Assembly (NCBI GenBank): GCA_018667205.1
Contig: JABIVN010000305.1
Span: forward strand, 1 to 6,825
DNA: 6,825 nt
Direction: 5' to 3'
From: Gammaproteobacteria bacterium
GTDB taxonomy: Bacteria > Pseudomonadota > Gammaproteobacteria > Pseudomonadales > Azotimanducaceae
Shown here: piece after piece, positions 5,368 to 6,825 of the stretch
Position numbering within the stretch: position 1 is the stretch's first letter
Layout of the letters: every line of letters starts with the position of its first letter
Position numbers and translations under genes: made by a program
The notes under the pieces: model-generated
Databases searched by the model: none
Told to the model about the DNA's origin: nothing
The model's input: the letters and a program-made list of their open reading frames with translations, nothing else

Positions 5368-6825
5368 TTATGCAGTCTGAAAACCCTCGTAGGCATTTTT
5401 CGCCACCGAATCACATTTCTCCACGTATTCAGGAAAACCCAGATAAGGCATGAATACCCGAGGCTTTCCCGGCACGTTCGCGCCCAGGTACCATGAGTTG
5501 CAGCCCAGCAATAGCGTCTCGCCAGCCACTTCGTTGACATGATCTACCCAATTGTCCTCTGCCTCTATAGAAGCGTCGATGCTCGCTAGTGCTTGGTCCT
5601 GTAGCCAGGCGACACAATCGGCAACAAATTCAACGTGCTGTTCGATAGAGGTGATCATATTAGTCAGTACAGAGGGACTCCCCGGCCCGCTGATGATAAA
5701 GAAGTTCGGGAAGCCAGAGGTGGTTAGCCCAAGATAAGTTCGTGGCCCTGCTTGCCATTTTTCTTTAAGTTTCAGGCCGTCTTTACCTTGAATATCAATT
5801 CTATCGAGCGAACCCGTCATGGCGTCAAAACCCGTCGCAGTGACAATCGCGTCTACCGCGTATTCCTTCCCGCCCGCCCGCACGCCGTGGGTAGTGATCT
5901 CTTCGATACCGGATTCTGCAATGTCTACCAGCGTTACATTGCTACGGTTATACGTTTCGAAATAACCTGTGTCTGCACAAATACGTTTGCAGCCAAATAT
6001 GGTGTCCGGTGACAACGCATCAGCCAGAACGGGGTCCTTTACACGCTCGCGTATTTTCCCTCGCACAAACGCTGCAACAATGTCGTTCGCTTCTTTGCCG
6101 ACCAGCAGGTCTGCAAAAGTACCGTAAAAGTAAAGTCCGCCCATTTCCCAGCGGCGCTCACACTCCGCGCGTATCTCATCAGGTGTGTGCTCTTCGGCTG
6201 TACGCTCGTTGCCAGCCGTATCCCACGCTATTGGCTGGGCGCGGCCATTTGCGCGAAACGCACGGTAATTTTTTTTCACCTCGGCCTCTTCATTTAGATC
6301 TTGTGGCCTATTATGCGCTGGCACCGAGAAGTTTGGCGTCCGCTGAAAAACAGTCAGTTGGCCCGCCTGTTCGGCGATAAGCGGTATAGATTGAATAGCC
6401 GACGAGCCGGTGCCGATCACGGCTACCCGCTGGCCGCTGAAGTCGACGCCCCCATGCGGCCACCGTCCAGTGTGATACCAATTCCCGGCGAAACTTTCTC
6501 GCCCGGGAAACTCGGGATCGTTAGCGGAAGATAGGCATCCGGTGGCCATCACGCAAAAGCGAGCCGATATCACTTCGCCAACCTCCGTGGTGACGTTCCA
6601 ATGGCTGGCGTCTTCGTCAAAGTGTGCTGAAGCTACACGGGTGTTAAATTGAATGTGAGGGGCGAGTTCGAAACGATCGACCACGTGCTTAGCGTAAGCC
6701 ATGATCTCTGCTTGCGGTGCATATCGTTCTTTCCATTGCCACTCTTGCTCTAATTCTGGCGAAAACTGATAAGAGTATTGCAAACTGGGAATGTCGCAAC
6801 GTGCGCCAGGATAACGATTCCAATA
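5368..6825 (-). CDS. Type I Baeyer-Villiger monooxygenase, 5' end outside window
   Basis: A minus-strand frame enters from the right edge and ends at TAA (5370-5368), giving the last 485 residues. It opens with YWNRYPGARCD, the segment that follows GGTW in these FAD enzymes, so about 50-60 N-terminal residues with the first GxGxxG are outside the window. The class fingerprint FxGxxxHxxxWP is FAGNWYHTGRWP (fragment residues 112-123; DNA 6457-6492), followed by the NADPH-binding Rossmann motif GTGSSA (138-143). Arg281 in GCKRICAD probably matches the catalytic arginine of characterised homologues, and ATGF at about 330-333 and WYLGANVPGKPRVFMPYLG near 445-463 complete the family pattern. The enzyme should use NADPH and O2 to turn ketones into esters or lactones; cyclic, steroid or linear substrate preference is not readable. 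An apparent start at 6783 is a TTG inside the conserved region and is not the true start. The gene converges on the operon and shares no promoter with it. Confidence 0.95.
   Translation of the reverse strand, partial: YWNRYPGARCDIPSLQYSYQFSPELEQEWQWKERYAPQAEIMAYAKHVVDRFELAPHIQFNTRVASAHFDEDASHWNVTTEVGEVISARFCVMATGCLSSANDPEFPGRESFAGNWYHTGRWPHGGVDFSGQRVAVIGTGSSAIQSIPLIAEQAGQLTVFQRTPNFSVPAHNRPQDLNEEAEVKKNYRAFRANGRAQPIAWDTAGNERTAEEHTPDEIRAECERRWEMGGLYFYGTFADLLVGKEANDIVAAFVRGKIRERVKDPVLADALSPDTIFGCKRICADTGYFETYNRSNVTLVDIAESGIEEITTHGVRAGGKEYAVDAIVTATGFDAMTGSLDRIDIQGKDGLKLKEKWQAGPRTYLGLTTSGFPNFFIISGPGSPSVLTNMITSIEQHVEFVADCVAWLQDQALASIDASIEAEDNWVDHVNEVAGETLLLGCNSWYLGANVPGKPRVFMPYLGFPEYVEKCDSVAKNAYEGFQTA

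Noticed and set aside
5256..5453. 65-codon plus-strand open frame between the convergent genes
   Set aside because: It has no recognisable domain or membrane segment, and its 3' part is antisense to the monooxygenase C-terminus.
5752..6534. Plus-strand open frames of 77-123 codons inside the monooxygenase gene
   Set aside because: They are antisense shadows of a gene with full family motifs on the other strand.
6781..6783. Monooxygenase start at TTG
   Set aside because: The frame continues upstream through YWNRYPGARCD, a conserved internal segment, so the gene is cut by the window edge rather than starting there.
1..6825. Insertion sequences, integrase, tRNA or rRNA genes
   Set aside because: No transposase or integrase motif, terminal inverted repeats, or cloverleaf-like sequence was seen on either strand.

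Overview
The window looks like a Gram-negative proteobacterium, most likely a gammaproteobacterium: it has a lipobox lipoprotein, an outer-membrane barrel, a YfiR-type periplasmic protein and a BarA-like hybrid kinase. Base composition is mid-range by eye, and the combination would suit a free-living marine or soil lineage. The taxon is inference only; no rRNA, tRNA or lineage marker is present.

Layout. (1) Positions 1-962, minus strand: the N-terminal 320 residues of a DUF885-type lipoprotein whose C-terminal half lies outside the window. (2) Positions 963-1400: a 438-bp divergent intergenic region. It holds a candidate promoter on each strand, four ATAGGCTYG copies, three perfect 11-bp tandem repeats, and a gapped inverted repeat just upstream of the rightward promoter. 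(3) Positions 1401-5147, plus strand: a compact three-gene operon with overlapping genes (8 bp, then an ATGA overlap). It encodes a YfiR-family (DUF4154) periplasmic protein, a membrane-bound CHASE8-HAMP-HisKA-HATPase-REC hybrid histidine kinase, and a small outer-membrane beta-barrel protein. (4) Positions 5148-5367: a short convergent intergenic region with no convincing gene or strong terminator. (5) Positions 5368-6825, minus strand: a type I Baeyer-Villiger monooxygenase cut by the right edge, lacking its N-terminal FAD-binding Rossmann motif.

The notable content is the central operon. In Pseudomonas YfiBNR, the periplasmic repressor YfiR inhibits YfiN, a diguanylate cyclase with a CHASE8-type periplasmic domain, and the outer-membrane lipoprotein YfiB relieves the inhibition by sequestering YfiR. 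Here the same three-compartment arrangement appears with different end parts: the output is a phosphorelay kinase rather than a cyclase, and the outer-membrane member is a beta-barrel with an N-terminal LSLEEL segment rather than an OmpA-like lipoprotein. I infer an envelope-sensing circuit in which barrel status controls the YfiR-like protein and hence the kinase. The kinase has no HPt domain and no partner response regulator is visible, so its output lies elsewhere. The flanking DUF885 and monooxygenase genes point away from the operon strand and need not be part of the system.
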